From: Pseudomonas beijingensis
Lineage (GTDB): Bacteria; Pseudomonadota; Gammaproteobacteria; Pseudomonadales; Pseudomonadaceae
Length of the DNA stretch: 64,000 nt
Assembly: GCF_030687295.1 (NCBI RefSeq)
Contig: NZ_CP117425.1
Span: forward strand, 3,724,001 to 3,788,000
Reading direction: 5' to 3'
The translations under genes were made by a program, and so were the position numbers. The notes beneath the pieces are model-generated. The model had not been told where the DNA came from. It ran no database searches and saw only the letters and a list, made by a program, of their open reading frames with translations. Positions 39,228 to 48,786 of this stretch are shown here, one piece after another; position 1 is the stretch's first letter, and each line of letters starts with the position of its first letter.

Positions 39228-39318
39228 CTGTGGGAGCAAAGCTTGCTCGCGATGCAGGCGCCTCGTTTCCCCGAAAGACCGCGTCATCTTCATCGTGGGC
39301 AAGCCTTACTCCCACAGG
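39228..39318. repeat. Degenerate REP pair
   Basis: CTGTGGGAGCAAAGCTTGCT is intact, while the opposing arm (GCAAGCCTTACTCCCACAG) has drifted. No gene is seen between 38735 and 39334 apart from this, the preceding REP pair and the leader. Confidence 0.75.
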
Positions 39319-39334
39319 AGGCCTGCGGTGAGCT

Positions 39335-39450
39335 TTATTGGATTTTTCTAGCGACAACCGCGAAAAAAGCCCTGATATCCTCCGCCAACAACTCAGGCTG
39401 CTCCAATGCAGCAAAATGACCACCCTGGGGCATCTCGGTCCAGCGTTTCA
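39335..39450 (-). pseudogene. Epoxide hydrolase C-terminal remnant
   Basis: The translated end, RWTEMPQGGHFAALEQPELL then AEDIRAFF, is the well-known C-terminus of alpha/beta-hydrolase epoxide hydrolases, with the catalytic His in GGHFAA. Only about 36 residues remain; upstream sequence (39451-39567) shows no hydrolase similarity. The rest of the gene has been deleted, probably during a rearrangement at this REP-rich site. Confidence 0.65.
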
Positions 39451-39567
39451 CTTCGCAGCTCAGTTGCCTGCATGGCGAGTGCGCAGCTAATGTAGCCGCG
39501 ATGGCGTGCTTGATGCTGGCTGAATACAGCGGCTTAAAAAACGGAAATCCTAACGAAGGAGTTGTAC

Positions 39568-39867
39568 ATGGCACGCTATTTCAAAAGCCCGGACAGTGAT
39601 CAAATTGAAGAAGTGGACGCGTTCCAGGTGTTGGCGATCCTGTTCTTGGGCGTGATCTATCTGTTTTTCACAGGGCTATGGCGACACTTGTTGATCTGGC
39701 TCGGCATTGTGGCGATCGGGCTTGTGGCTGGACCGCAATGGATGGCTGGGGCAACGGCGCTGCTGCATGTCGTTTACTGTTTCATGATCCGCAAGATTGT
39801 CGCGCAGGATTATTTGCGCAAGGGCTGGATTGAGGTCGCTGATCCGAAAGCGGTTGCTGGGAATTGA
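39568..39867 (+). CDS. Small membrane protein of unknown function
   Basis: This 99-residue protein has an acidic N-terminus (DSDQIEEVDAFQ) followed by two or three hydrophobic segments (about 22-40, 44-57 and 60-72). AAGGAG precedes the ATG at 39568. I do not recognise the family. It is followed after 52 bases by the GFA gene on the same strand. Confidence 0.65.
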   Translation: MARYFKSPDSDQIEEVDAFQVLAILFLGVIYLFFTGLWRHLLIWLGIVAIGLVAGPQWMAGATALLHVVYCFMIRKIVAQDYLRKGWIEVADPKAVAGN

Positions 39868-39919
39868 AGGCAAAGTCTTCAAGACGTCGTTTCGATCAAG
39901 TTCAAGCGGGGCGCTAAGG

Positions 39920-40372
39920 ATGCATGAAGGTCACCACGGAAGCTGCCTGTGCGGTGAGATCCGTTATGAAATTTCGGCCGAATTGAAGGCGTTGACCCAC
40001 TGTCATTGCAGGCGTTGCCAGAAAGCGCATGGTGCCGCGTTCGCGACCTATGCCAGCGTCCCGGCTGCATCATTGCGAGTCTCGGCAAATGGGAATGCGC
40101 TCCGGTTGTATGAGTCCGAAACGGGCGTCAAGCGGCAGTTCTGCGGAGCATGCGGTTCAAGCTTGTTCTGGTCGGACCCTCACGGCGCGTATCCAGACTG
40201 GATATCGGTTGCCGTGGCCACTCTCGATACCGAATTCAAACCCCACAAACAACAGCATGGCTACCGCGAAACCCGCTTTGATTGGCTCGTCTTGCCGGAT
40301 TGCGTTGAGCCGACAGGGTTTGAGAGGCCAACGGGACCTGAGCGACTGAAACCCCGCCCATCCCAATCCTGA
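39920..40372 (+). CDS. GFA (glutathione-dependent formaldehyde-activating) family protein
   Basis: This 150-residue zinc protein has cysteine ligands in GSCLCGEIRYEI, HCHCRRCQKAHGAAF and CGACGSSLFW, the full GFA pattern. Despite the name, most members have unknown substrates. The ATG at 39920 follows AAGGA. Its last 112 bases overlap the 3' end of the converging LysR gene. Confidence 0.85.
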   Translation: MHEGHHGSCLCGEIRYEISAELKALTHCHCRRCQKAHGAAFATYASVPAASLRVSANGNALRLYESETGVKRQFCGACGSSLFWSDPHGAYPDWISVAVATLDTEFKPHKQQHGYRETRFDWLVLPDCVEPTGFERPTGPERLKPRPSQS

Positions 40373-41247
40373 TGAACATGCGTCAACAACCACTCAACAA
40401 AAACCTGCGTCTCAACCACCGCATTCCCGGAAACCCCGTAGTAATAGCGGGCCAACGGCAGGCACAACGACGGCAGTGGACAGGCCAAGCGCCCATTGGA
40501 CACATCCCTACCCAACAGCGAAGCCGGACACAACGCCACGCCCAGGCCATCGACAGCGGCCTGGAGCACAAGGTGCATGTGATCGAATTGCAGGGTCGGC
40601 GGATTGTTCAATGGATCGATTCCGGCGTGTTCCACCCAATCTTGCCAATCGCTGCTGCGCGTCCTGCCCGACAACAAGGTGTGCCGGGCCAGGTCGTGGA
40701 CGTTTTCCAATGGCACGCTTTGCAGCAGCGACGGTGCGGCGACCAGCAGCAGGTGGTCCTCCAACAACACGGTGGGCTGTACATCGGCTGACCAGCCGGC
40801 GTGTCCACGACGAATGACCACGTCGAACATTTCCCGCGATGGATCGGGAGACCGGGTGCTGGTGACGACCTCGGGCTTGATGCCCGGATGGCGCGCCATG
40901 AAGTCCGGCAGTCTGGGGATGAGCCAGCGCACCGCGAAGGAAGGGCGCACGTTGATGATCACTTTGCGCTGGGCCGCATGGCGCGTCAGCGTGGTGGCGG
41001 CGTTGGCGATCTGGGTCAGTGCCTCGCTGACCTGTTCGTAGAAAACCCGACCGGCCGGGGTGAGCAAGGATTGCCGGGTTCGACGTTCGAACAGCAGTAC
41101 GCCCAAACGCTCTTCGAGCAACTTTACGTGACGGCTGACGGCGCTGTGGCTGACGTGCAGCTCTTCGGCGGCGCGACTGAAACTCTGGTGGCGAGCGGCA
41201 GCGGCGAAAGCGCGAACGGCGTTCAACGGGGGGAGGTTGGCAATCAT
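40261..41247 (-). CDS. LysR-family transcriptional regulator (GcvA-like)
   Basis: This 328-residue protein has a LysR helix-turn-helix (about 20-40; SFSRAAEELHVSHSAVSRHV) and a substrate-binding domain (about 93-295), the WLIPRLPDFMARHP strand being typical of the GcvA group. Relatives end near residue 297 (VFVEWLLTHVHQD). Here some 30 extra residues of low-complexity Ser/Gly sequence read into the antisense strand of the GFA gene, suggesting an old loss of the stop. It is divergent from the LysE transporter and may regulate it. Confidence 0.85.
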   Translation of the reverse strand: MIANLPPLNAVRAFAAAARHQSFSRAAEELHVSHSAVSRHVKLLEERLGVLLFERRTRQSLLTPAGRVFYEQVSEALTQIANAATTLTRHAAQRKVIINVRPSFAVRWLIPRLPDFMARHPGIKPEVVTSTRSPDPSREMFDVVIRRGHAGWSADVQPTVLLEDHLLLVAAPSLLQSVPLENVHDLARHTLLSGRTRSSDWQDWVEHAGIDPLNNPPTLQFDHMHLVLQAAVDGLGVALCPASLLGRDVSNGRLACPLPSLCLPLARYYYGVSGNAVVETQVFVEWLLTHVHQDWDGRGFSRSGPVGLSNPVGSTQSGKTSQSKRVSR

Positions 41248-41353
41248 GCGTCTAATTTAGTCACATATGAGGTGCAATTAAAGCGTTTGTCAGCCCCCAT
41301 GCGCCACGCCACTCTGAAAGCCACAGTAATTTGCCTTTAATGGGGAGTGGTGC

Positions 41354-41962
41354 ATGGCCGGTTACGGACTTTTTCTGATCCTGGCGACCCTGACGGTGCT
41401 CAGCCCGGGTCCTGGCGTGGTGCTGACGCTGTCCAATGCCTTGCGCCATGGTTGGCGCGGGGCATTGCCGGGCATCTTCGGTATCGCGTCGGGGGCGTTT
41501 ATCGTGGCGGGTATTTGCGCCAGCAGCCTGGGGTTGCTCCTGGCCGCCTCGGCGACGGCTTTCACCGTGCTCAAATACATCGGGGCGCTGTACTTGTTGT
41601 ACTTGGGCATCAAGATGTGGCGTACCCAGCGCTTTATTCCTGAACTCACAGCTACGTCGCCGCGCCCGTGGCGGCGATTCGGCGAGGCGCTGTCGATTCA
41701 GTTGCTCAACCCCAAGGCGGGGTTTTTCTTCCTGGCGGTGTTCCCTCAGTTCATCAAGCCGGAGGGCGATTATTACCGCCAGTTTTTCCTGCTGGTGGCG
41801 TCCTATGGCGTGCTTGTGGTCCTGGTGCATTCCGGCTATGCGCTCATGGCCAATGGCGCCAGGGGCTGGCTCTCGTCGAGCCAGGGCGCCAGGATTGTCG
41901 GCAAATTGTCGGGCATCACCTTCCTGGGCTTTGGTGCGTTGATGGCGTCTGCCAGCAAGTGA
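41354..41962 (+). CDS. LysE/RhtB-family amino-acid exporter
   Basis: This 202-residue inner-membrane protein has about six hydrophobic segments and the family motifs TVLSPGPGVVLTLSNALRHG near the N-terminus and LLNPKAGFFFLAVFPQF in the middle. The family exports amino acids or homoserine-lactone-like compounds. GGGGAG precedes the ATG. A LysR regulator is divergent from it, a common arrangement for such exporters. Confidence 0.88.
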   Translation: MAGYGLFLILATLTVLSPGPGVVLTLSNALRHGWRGALPGIFGIASGAFIVAGICASSLGLLLAASATAFTVLKYIGALYLLYLGIKMWRTQRFIPELTATSPRPWRRFGEALSIQLLNPKAGFFFLAVFPQFIKPEGDYYRQFFLLVASYGVLVVLVHSGYALMANGARGWLSSSQGARIVGKLSGITFLGFGALMASASK

Positions 41963-41971
41963 TGAGACCTA

Positions 41972-43108
41972 TCAACGTCGCCCCGTCCGCGTACTCACAT
42001 CCACCCACACCGCCAGCACCAAGATGCTGCCTTTGACGATCATCTGCCAGTAGCTGTCGACGTCGAGCATCGACATGCCGTTGTCCAGGCTGGTGATCAC
42101 CAGCGCGCCGAGCAGCGCACCGTAGACCGTGCCGGAGCCGCCGCGCATGGAGGTGCCGCCGATGAAGCAGGCCGCGATGGCGTCGAGTTCGCCCATGTTG
42201 CCGGCCGAGGGCGAGCCGGCGGCCAGGCGTGCGGTGTTGACCATGCCGGCGAGGGCGCACATCACGCCCATGATGCCGAAGATCCACAGCTTCACCGCTT
42301 GCACGTTGATGCCGGACAGGCGCGTGGCTTCCATGTTGCTGCCTACCGAGTAGACGCGGCGGCCGAACACGGTCTGGCTGGTGACGTAGCTGAACACCCC
42401 CAGCAGGATCAGCAGGAGCAGCACCGGCACCGGAATGCCGTCGTAGCTGTTGAGGGTATAGACGAACCCGGCCAGCACCGCGCCGATCACCACCACGCGC
42501 AACACGTCGCGCACCAGGGAATGCGCCGCCAAGCCATGGAGGGCGCGGTTGCGCCGTTGTTTCCAGGTCAGGAACAGGGTCAGGGCGAACAGCAGGATGC
42601 CGAGCCCGGTCCCGACCGTGTGCGGCAAGTAACCCTGGCCGACGTAGACCAGCTCCGGTGACACCGGGGCAATGGTGGTGCCGCCGGTCACGCCCAACAG
42701 GACGCCGCGAAACGCGAGCATGCCACCCAGCCCGACGATGAACGATGGAATGCGCAGGTAGGCGGTCATGTAGCCGTTGCCCAAGCCGATCACCAAGCCG
42801 CACAAGGCCACCAGGCTGAGGTTCGCCAGCAATGGGATGTGATAGACCACATCGAGGATCGCCGCCAGGCCACCTAATAGCCCAAGCAATGAGCCCACCG
42901 ACAGGTCGATCTCGCCGCTGATGATCACCAGCACCATGCCGCAAGCGAGGATCCCGGTGATGGACATCTGCCGCAGCAGGTTGGAAAGGTTGCGCGGGGT
43001 CAGGAACCCACCGTCGGTCTGCCAGCTGAAGAACAGCCAGATCAGCGCCACGGCGATCACCAGCGCGAGCATTTTGTAGCGGGAAAACAGCTGTTTGACC
43101 TGATTCAT
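41972..43108 (-). CDS. xylH: Xylose ABC transporter permease
   Basis: This 378-residue inner-membrane protein of the sugar CUT2 class has about 10 hydrophobic segments and motifs GMVLVIISGEIDLSVGSLLG near residue 56 and IAACFIGGTSMRGGSGTVYG. Its length is close to E. coli XylH (393). It is the last gene of xylAFGH, starting one base after the xylG stop. Confidence 0.9.
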   Translation of the reverse strand: MNQVKQLFSRYKMLALVIAVALIWLFFSWQTDGGFLTPRNLSNLLRQMSITGILACGMVLVIISGEIDLSVGSLLGLLGGLAAILDVVYHIPLLANLSLVALCGLVIGLGNGYMTAYLRIPSFIVGLGGMLAFRGVLLGVTGGTTIAPVSPELVYVGQGYLPHTVGTGLGILLFALTLFLTWKQRRNRALHGLAAHSLVRDVLRVVVIGAVLAGFVYTLNSYDGIPVPVLLLLILLGVFSYVTSQTVFGRRVYSVGSNMEATRLSGINVQAVKLWIFGIMGVMCALAGMVNTARLAAGSPSAGNMGELDAIAACFIGGTSMRGGSGTVYGALLGALVITSLDNGMSMLDVDSYWQMIVKGSILVLAVWVDVSTRTGRR

Positions 43109-44665
43109 CTACGCAGACTTCCGATCATTATTGTTATGGCCATCGGGATGGCTGAGCGCGGCGGCGAGCACCTGTTCCTGGGTGAGTTCGTGGTTGATGA
43201 AGTCGCCGCGCAACTGGCCTTCGCCAATCACCAGCACGCGGTCGGAAACTCCCAGGACTTCGGCCAGCTCCGAGGACACCATGATGATCGACACGCCTTC
43301 GGCCGCCAGCGCGCCCATCAACTTGTAGATCTCATACTTGGCACCGACGTCGACGCCACGGGTGGGCTCATCGAGGATCAGCACGCGGGGCTTGGTCAGG
43401 AGCATTTTCGCCAACACGGCTTTTTGCTGGTTGCCGCCGGAGAGGCTGGTGATCGGCAGGAACGGGCTCGCGGTCTTGAGGTGCATGCGCGCGATTTCCT
43501 TGTCGATGCTGCCCAGTTCGGCTTCGGCGTCGATGCGGGTCAGTTTCGCGTAGTTGTCCAGCACCGCCAGGGTGATGTTCTGGCCCACGCCCAGATCTGG
43601 AATGATGCCTTGGCGCTTGCGGTCTTCGGGGACCATGCACAGACCCGCGCGGATCGACTTGAGCGGCGTGCGCGTGTCTATTTGTTGGCCGCCCAGCCAG
43701 ACTTCGCCTTCGTAGCGACCGGGGTAGGCGCCAAACAGCGCCGAGACCAGTTCCGTGCGGCCGGCACCGACCAGCCCGGCGATGCCGAGGATTTCCCCGC
43801 GCTTGAGGACAAATGAAATGTCGTCGACCCGTTTGCGCTTGGGGTTGTCGACGTCGTAGCAGGTGACGTGGCGCGCCTCGAAAATCACCTCGCCGACGTC
43901 ATGGGGTTCGGTGGGGTAGAGGTTGCTCATTTCCCGCCCGACCATCTGGGTGATGATCCTGGGAATGTCCATGTCCGCCATGGCGGTGGTGGCGATGTGT
44001 TTGCCATCGCGGATCACCGAGATGGTGTCGCACACGGCGGCCACTTCATCGAGTTTGTGGGAGATGTAGACGCAGGCAACGCCTTTGGCCTTGAGGTCGC
44101 GGATGATGTCCAGCAGCACCTCGATTTCCGAGCGGGTCAGGGCCGAGGAGGGCTCGTCGAGGATCAGCAGCCGCGCCTGCTTGTTCAGTGCCTTGGCAAT
44201 TTCCACCAGTTGCTGGTAGCCACCGCCGTACTGCGAAACCGGCAACGAGACGTTCATGTCCGGCACTTTGAGCTCACGCATCAGGGCTTCGGCGCGATGG
44301 ATCATCGCCGGGTAGTTCATGCGTCCGCCAGGCAGCGTCAGCTCGTGGCCCATGAAGATGTTTTCGGCCACCGACAGGTCGGGGACCAGGGTCAGTTCCT
44401 GGTGAATGATGACGATCCCGGCGGCTTCGGTTTCGCTGATGGACTGCGCCTTGAGCGGCTGGCCGTCCCAAATGATTTCGCCTTCCCAGGTGCCGTAAGG
44501 GTAGACCGCCGACAGCACTTTCATCAGCGTGGATTTGCCCGCGCCGTTTTCACCGCACAGGCCGACACACTCACCCGGCCTGACCTTGATGTCGATGCCG
44601 TTCAGGGCTTTGACACCGTCAAAGGTTTTGACGATGCCGTTCATTTGCAGCAGGTAGTCGGACAT
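43109..44665 (-). CDS. xylG: Xylose ABC transporter ATP-binding protein
   Basis: This 518-residue protein has two ABC domains, the CUT2 layout. The first has Walker [10 protein letters not shown] near residue 39 and the second has [19 protein letters not shown] with [13 protein letters not shown]. It pairs with XylH and XylF. A REP pair lies in the 195 bases between xylF and xylG. Confidence 0.92.
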   Translation of the reverse strand: MSDYLLQMNGIVKTFDGVKALNGIDIKVRPGECVGLCGENGAGKSTLMKVLSAVYPYGTWEGEIIWDGQPLKAQSISETEAAGIVIIHQELTLVPDLSVAENIFMGHELTLPGGRMNYPAMIHRAEALMRELKVPDMNVSLPVSQYGGGYQQLVEIAKALNKQARLLILDEPSSALTRSEIEVLLDIIRDLKAKGVACVYISHKLDEVAAVCDTISVIRDGKHIATTAMADMDIPRIITQMVGREMSNLYPTEPHDVGEVIFEARHVTCYDVDNPKRKRVDDISFVLKRGEILGIAGLVGAGRTELVSALFGAYPGRYEGEVWLGGQQIDTRTPLKSIRAGLCMVPEDRKRQGIIPDLGVGQNITLAVLDNYAKLTRIDAEAELGSIDKEIARMHLKTASPFLPITSLSGGNQQKAVLAKMLLTKPRVLILDEPTRGVDVGAKYEIYKLMGALAAEGVSIIMVSSELAEVLGVSDRVLVIGEGQLRGDFINHELTQEQVLAAALSHPDGHNNNDRKSA

Positions 44666-44746
44666 GGCAAGGACTCTTGGAAAAGGGGCTCACACATCGG
44701 CGGGGAGGAAACAGCCTCACCCTAATGCCAAGGTCAGGCTAAGTCC

Positions 44747-44839
44747 CTGTGGGAGCGGGCTTGCTCGCGAAGACGGCATGTCAGGCACCATCAATGTTGA
44801 CTGGTGCACCGCTTTCGCGAGCAAGCCCGCTCCCACAGG
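44747..44839. repeat. REP pair inside the xyl operon
   Basis: Inverted GAGCGGGCTTGCTCGCGA and TCGCGAGCAAGCCCGCTCCC copies sit between xylF and xylG. Such hairpins can protect upstream mRNA, which would favour the binding protein over the membrane subunits. Confidence 0.9.
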
Positions 44840-44859
44840 TCTCCGGGGTTGCCCCCAAG

Positions 44860-45861
44860 TCACTGCCCGGCGATCTGCGCCTTGGTATAGAACCCGTCCT
44901 TTTCCAGCAGGTCGATGTTGTCCTTGGTCAACGGAGTAGGGGTGAGCAGGATGGTGTCGACTTTCTTGCTGCCATTGTCGTATTGCGAGCTGAAGGTCGG
45001 TTTCTCGTTACGCGCCAGTTGCACCGAGAGCTTGGCGGCTTCGGTGGCAATCAGTTTCAGCGGCTTGTAGACGGTCATGGTCTGGGTGCCATCGATCACG
45101 CGCTTGACCGCCGCGAGGTCGGCGTCCTGGCCCGAGATCGGCACCTTGCCGGCCATCTTCTGTGCTGCCAGGGCCTGGATGGCGCCGCCGGCGGTGGCGT
45201 CGTTGGAGGCGACGATGCCATCGATTTTGTTGTTGTTCCGGGTTAGGGCGTTTTCCACGATGCTCAGCGCTTCGGTGGGGTTCCATTCCTTCACCCACTG
45301 CTGGCCGACAATCTTGATGTCACCCTTGTCGATGGCTGGTTGCAGCACTTTCATCTGGCCTTCGCGCAGGACCTTGGCGTTGTTGTCCGTGGGCGCGCCA
45401 CCGAGCAGGAAGTAGTTGCCCTTGGGCGCGGCTTTCAGCACGCCGCTGGCCTGCATCTCGCCGACCTTTTCGTTATCGAAGGAAATGTAGGCGTCGATGT
45501 CGGCGTTGAGGATCAGTCGGTCGTAGGACACCACCTTGATCCCGGCCTTCTTGGCTTCGGCGACGGCGTTGGTCAGCACGGTGGCGTTGAACGGCACGAT
45601 GACGATCACATCGACACCACGGGAGATCAGGTTTTCGATCTGCGAGATCTGCTTCTGCTCGTTGGCATCGGCGGATTGGACGAAGACCTTGGCGTCGAGT
45701 TTTTCCGCCGCCGCGACGAAGTAGTCACGGTCCCGCGACCAGCGCTCCAGGCGCAGGTCATCGATGGAAAAACCGATTTTCGGATGGGCCGCATCGGCCA
45801 TGACCGGAAGCGAGAGCAGGGCGAGGGCGCCGGCGAGCAGGGTACGTTTGAATGTTTTCAT
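44860..45861 (-). CDS. xylF: D-xylose-binding periplasmic protein
   Basis: This 333-residue protein has a signal peptide (about 1-23, LLAGALALLSLPVMADA) and a family 4 sugar-binding domain with IGFSIDDLRLERWSRDRDYF and QSADANEQKQISQIENLISR, closely matching XylF. AAGGAC precedes the ATG at 45861. It lies 148 bases downstream of the xylA stop. Confidence 0.92.
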   Translation of the reverse strand: MKTFKRTLLAGALALLSLPVMADAAHPKIGFSIDDLRLERWSRDRDYFVAAAEKLDAKVFVQSADANEQKQISQIENLISRGVDVIVIVPFNATVLTNAVAEAKKAGIKVVSYDRLILNADIDAYISFDNEKVGEMQASGVLKAAPKGNYFLLGGAPTDNNAKVLREGQMKVLQPAIDKGDIKIVGQQWVKEWNPTEALSIVENALTRNNNKIDGIVASNDATAGGAIQALAAQKMAGKVPISGQDADLAAVKRVIDGTQTMTVYKPLKLIATEAAKLSVQLARNEKPTFSSQYDNGSKKVDTILLTPTPLTKDNIDLLEKDGFYTKAQIAGQ

Positions 45862-46008
45862 GTAGTGCGTCCTTTTATTGTTGTTTGAAAGACACTGCCT
45901 GACGATGAGCGTGATACCGGGTAGAACTGTAGAGCGTTGTAGGGCGCCGTGGGCACAGATTTGTCGCGAGAATGTAACAGCCCCTGTGCCCCGAACGGCG
46001 CCCCGTTG

Positions 46009-47325
46009 TCAGGGGTAGATAAACCGATTGACCACGTTTTCGAGCATTTCCTGGCGACCGCTGACGGCCTGGGGATTGAGCTCGTTGGTAAAGGCGTGCT
46101 CGGCCAGCGATTCAAGGCTGAAGTCGCCAGCTATCACTGCCTTGCCAAACGGCTTCTGCCAGCCGGCGTAGCGCTGGTCCTTGAATTGTTGCAACTGATC
46201 GTTCTGCACCATGGCTGCCGCGCGCTCCAGGGCGAGGGCGAGGACGTCCATGGCGGCGACATGGCCGTGGAACAGATCGATATCGTCCACGCTCTGGCGC
46301 CGAACCTTGGAGTCGAAGTTGAACCCGCCATTGCCGAAGCCCCCGGCCTTGAGGATTTCATAGGTGGCCAGGGTCATTTCCTCGACGCTGTTGGGGAACT
46401 GGTCGGTGTCCCAGCCGTTCTGCGGATCGCCGCGGTTGGCGTCGATGCTGCCGAAAATGCCCAGGGAGACAGCCGTGGCGATCTCGTGATGGAAGCTGTG
46501 GCCGGCCAGGGTGGCGTGGTTGGCTTCGATGTTGACCTTGATCTCGTTCTCCAGGCCGAACTGCTGCAGGAAGCCGAACACCGTGGCGCTGTCGTAATCG
46601 TATTGGTGCTTGGTCGGCTCCTGGGGCTTGGGTTCGATCAGCAGGTCGCCCTTGAAGCCGATCTTGTGCTTGTGCTCGACCACCATGCGCATGAAGCGGC
46701 CCAACTGTTCGCGCTCTTGTTTCAAGTCGGTATTGAGCAGGGTTTCGTAGCCTTCACGACCGCCCCACAACACGTAGTTGGCGCCCTTGAGGCGTTGGGT
46801 GGCGTTCATCGCGCTGAACACTTGCGCGGCGGCGCAGGCGAACACTTCCGGATCGGGGTTACTGGCGGCGCCTGCGGCAAAGCGCGGGTTGCTGAAGCAG
46901 TTGGCGGTGCCCCACAGCAGCTTGATCCCGGTCTGTTCCTGATGGCGCTCCAGGTGGTCGACCATCTGGGCGAAGTGGTTGCGGTACTCCTTCAGCGAAT
47001 TGCCTTCCGGGGCGACGTCGGTGTCGTGGAAGCAGTAGTAGTCGATGCCCAGCTTGGAGAAGAACTCAAAGGCCGCTTCGGCCTTGCCGATGGCCACTTC
47101 CATCGGATCCCCGGCGTGCTGCCATGGGCGCTTGAAGGTACCGGCACCGAACACATCCGACCCCGGCCAGACGAAGGTGTGCCAGTAGCAGACCGCCATG
47201 CGCAGGTGCTCGCGCATGGGTTTACCGAGCACCAACTTGTTGGCGTCGTAGTGACGGAAGGCAAGCGACGAATCGCTGGTGGGGCCTTCATAGCGAATCT
47301 TGTCGACACCGGGGAAGTACGGCAT
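46009..47325 (-). CDS. xylA: Xylose isomerase
   Basis: This 438-residue TIM-barrel enzyme carries the catalytic His and Asp in [13 protein letters not shown] near residue 100 and metal ligands in [14 protein letters not shown] near residue 231 and [13 protein letters not shown] near 267. The length matches E. coli XylA (440). It isomerises D-xylose to D-xylulose. AAGGAAA precedes the ATG. No xylulokinase gene follows in this window. Confidence 0.95.
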   Translation of the reverse strand: MPYFPGVDKIRYEGPTSDSSLAFRHYDANKLVLGKPMREHLRMAVCYWHTFVWPGSDVFGAGTFKRPWQHAGDPMEVAIGKAEAAFEFFSKLGIDYYCFHDTDVAPEGNSLKEYRNHFAQMVDHLERHQEQTGIKLLWGTANCFSNPRFAAGAASNPDPEVFACAAAQVFSAMNATQRLKGANYVLWGGREGYETLLNTDLKQEREQLGRFMRMVVEHKHKIGFKGDLLIEPKPQEPTKHQYDYDSATVFGFLQQFGLENEIKVNIEANHATLAGHSFHHEIATAVSLGIFGSIDANRGDPQNGWDTDQFPNSVEEMTLATYEILKAGGFGNGGFNFDSKVRRQSVDDIDLFHGHVAAMDVLALALERAAAMVQNDQLQQFKDQRYAGWQKPFGKAVIAGDFSLESLAEHAFTNELNPQAVSGRQEMLENVVNRFIYP

Positions 47326-47480
47326 GAGCGGGTTTCCTTTTTATTCTTGGCGGTGTCCCGATACTAACGCCGGCCCCGTGGCTGCTGATTATGAAAATCA
47401 CCAACGGGCAGTTCGATTTTGAGTATTGAGATTCGCTGTCCGCGCGCCTAGTCTGTGTCGACCGGCACAGGGTTAAACCA
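47326..47480. promoter_or_regulatory. xylA-xylR divergent promoter region
   Basis: This 155-base gap separates xylA and the xylR gene. It includes an AT-rich section with TGATTATGAAAATCACC and TTTTGAGTATTGAGATT, where XylR boxes would be expected, but I cannot define a repeat with confidence. Confidence 0.4.
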
Positions 47481-48668
47481 ATGAAAACCGTCCCGCCCGT
47501 TCACCGCATTGCGTTGCTGTTCAATGGCAGCAAGATCTACGACCGCGGCATCATCAGTGGTATCGGCAACTATCTGAGCAGCACGCGTGCGTCCTGGGAC
47601 TTGTTTCTCGAGGAAGATTTTCTCTGCCGTTTGAAAGGCATCGAGCGCTGGCAGGGCGACGGGATCATTGCCGATTTCGACGACCCGCTGATCGGCGAGG
47701 CGCTGGCCGGGATCAAGCTGCCGGTGGTGGCGGTGGGCGGTTCCTATCAGGATGAACGCGCCTACCCGAAGGGCATTCCCTACGTCGCCACCGACAATGA
47801 TGCATTGATGAAATTGGCCTATGAGCACCTGATCGAGGCCGGGCTGACCCGTTTCGCCTGTTTCAGCCTGCCTGAAGCACAAGCCAATCGCTGGGCCCAG
47901 GAACGGGAGAAAGCCTTTCGCCGGCTGGTGCAGCGCGATGGCCTGCACGCCGAGGTCTATCGTGGCATGGGCACCAGCGCACCGCTCTGGGACAGCGCCG
48001 TCGAACAGCAGATCGCCTGGCTGCAAAGCCTGCCCAAACCTATCGGCATCATCGCCGTCAGCGACGCCCGCGCCCGGCAACTGCTGCAAGCTTGCCTGAC
48101 AGCCGGGATCGCCGTGCCGGAGCAAGTGGCGTTGATCGGCATCGACAACGATCCCCTGACCCGCAGCCTGACGCGGGTGCCATTGAGCTCGGTGATCCAA
48201 GGCACCGAGACCATGGGCCGCACCGCCGCACGCCTGCTCCATCAGATGCTGCACGGCATGCCGTCCACGGGCACGCAGATTCTGGTCCCGCCGGATGCGA
48301 TCAATGTGCAGGTATCGAGCCTGCATCAACCGTTGGGCAACCCTTATGTCATGCAGGCACTGCTCTTCATCCGCCAATACGCCTGCCAGGGCATCAAGAC
48401 GGCCCAAGTGGCGGCTTATGTAGGGGTATCGCGTTCATCGCTGGAGGCGCATTTTCGCAAGGAGCGGGGTTGTAGCGTCCACGACGAAATCCTGCGCTTC
48501 AAACTGGCCGCCGCCGCCAACGGACTGGAAAACACCAACGCGCCGATTGCCGACATCGCCCAGAATTGCGGCTTCAAATCGGCGCAATACCTGCACACCG
48601 TGTTCCGCCGCGAATTCGGCTGCACGCCCCGGGAGTACCAGCAGGGGACAAATACGGCCACTCACTGA
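47481..48668 (+). CDS. xylR: XylR, xylose-responsive AraC-type activator
   Basis: This 395-residue protein has an N-terminal periplasmic-binding-like sensor (about 1-275; HRIALLFNGSKIYDRGIISG) and a C-terminal AraC DNA-binding domain (about 290-390; TAQVAAYVGVSRSSLEAHFR then CGFKSAQYLHTVFRREFG). Size and layout match E. coli XylR (392). It is divergent from xylA and should activate xylAFGH with xylose. Confidence 0.92.
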   Translation: MKTVPPVHRIALLFNGSKIYDRGIISGIGNYLSSTRASWDLFLEEDFLCRLKGIERWQGDGIIADFDDPLIGEALAGIKLPVVAVGGSYQDERAYPKGIPYVATDNDALMKLAYEHLIEAGLTRFACFSLPEAQANRWAQEREKAFRRLVQRDGLHAEVYRGMGTSAPLWDSAVEQQIAWLQSLPKPIGIIAVSDARARQLLQACLTAGIAVPEQVALIGIDNDPLTRSLTRVPLSSVIQGTETMGRTAARLLHQMLHGMPSTGTQILVPPDAINVQVSSLHQPLGNPYVMQALLFIRQYACQGIKTAQVAAYVGVSRSSLEAHFRKERGCSVHDEILRFKLAAAANGLENTNAPIADIAQNCGFKSAQYLHTVFRREFGCTPREYQQGTNTATH

Positions 48669-48786
48669 CCCACCATCGAACCGCTCCTGTGGCGAGGGAC
48701 AGTGACCCGCCTCCACAAGGGGTACACCACCGCGTCTTCCTTGTGGCAAGGTTGCGGGGTTCATCGAATATTTAGGGACGGATGGA

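Noticed and set aside
38289..39320. Regularly recurring near-identical 20-25-base units that could suggest a CRISPR array
   Set aside because: The units are inverted, not direct, unevenly spaced and match Pseudomonas REP cores; no cas genes are present.
39797..39919. N-terminal extension of the GFA protein
   Set aside because: The extension overlaps the preceding small membrane-protein gene and lies before the AAGGA ribosome site; GFA homology starts at 39920.
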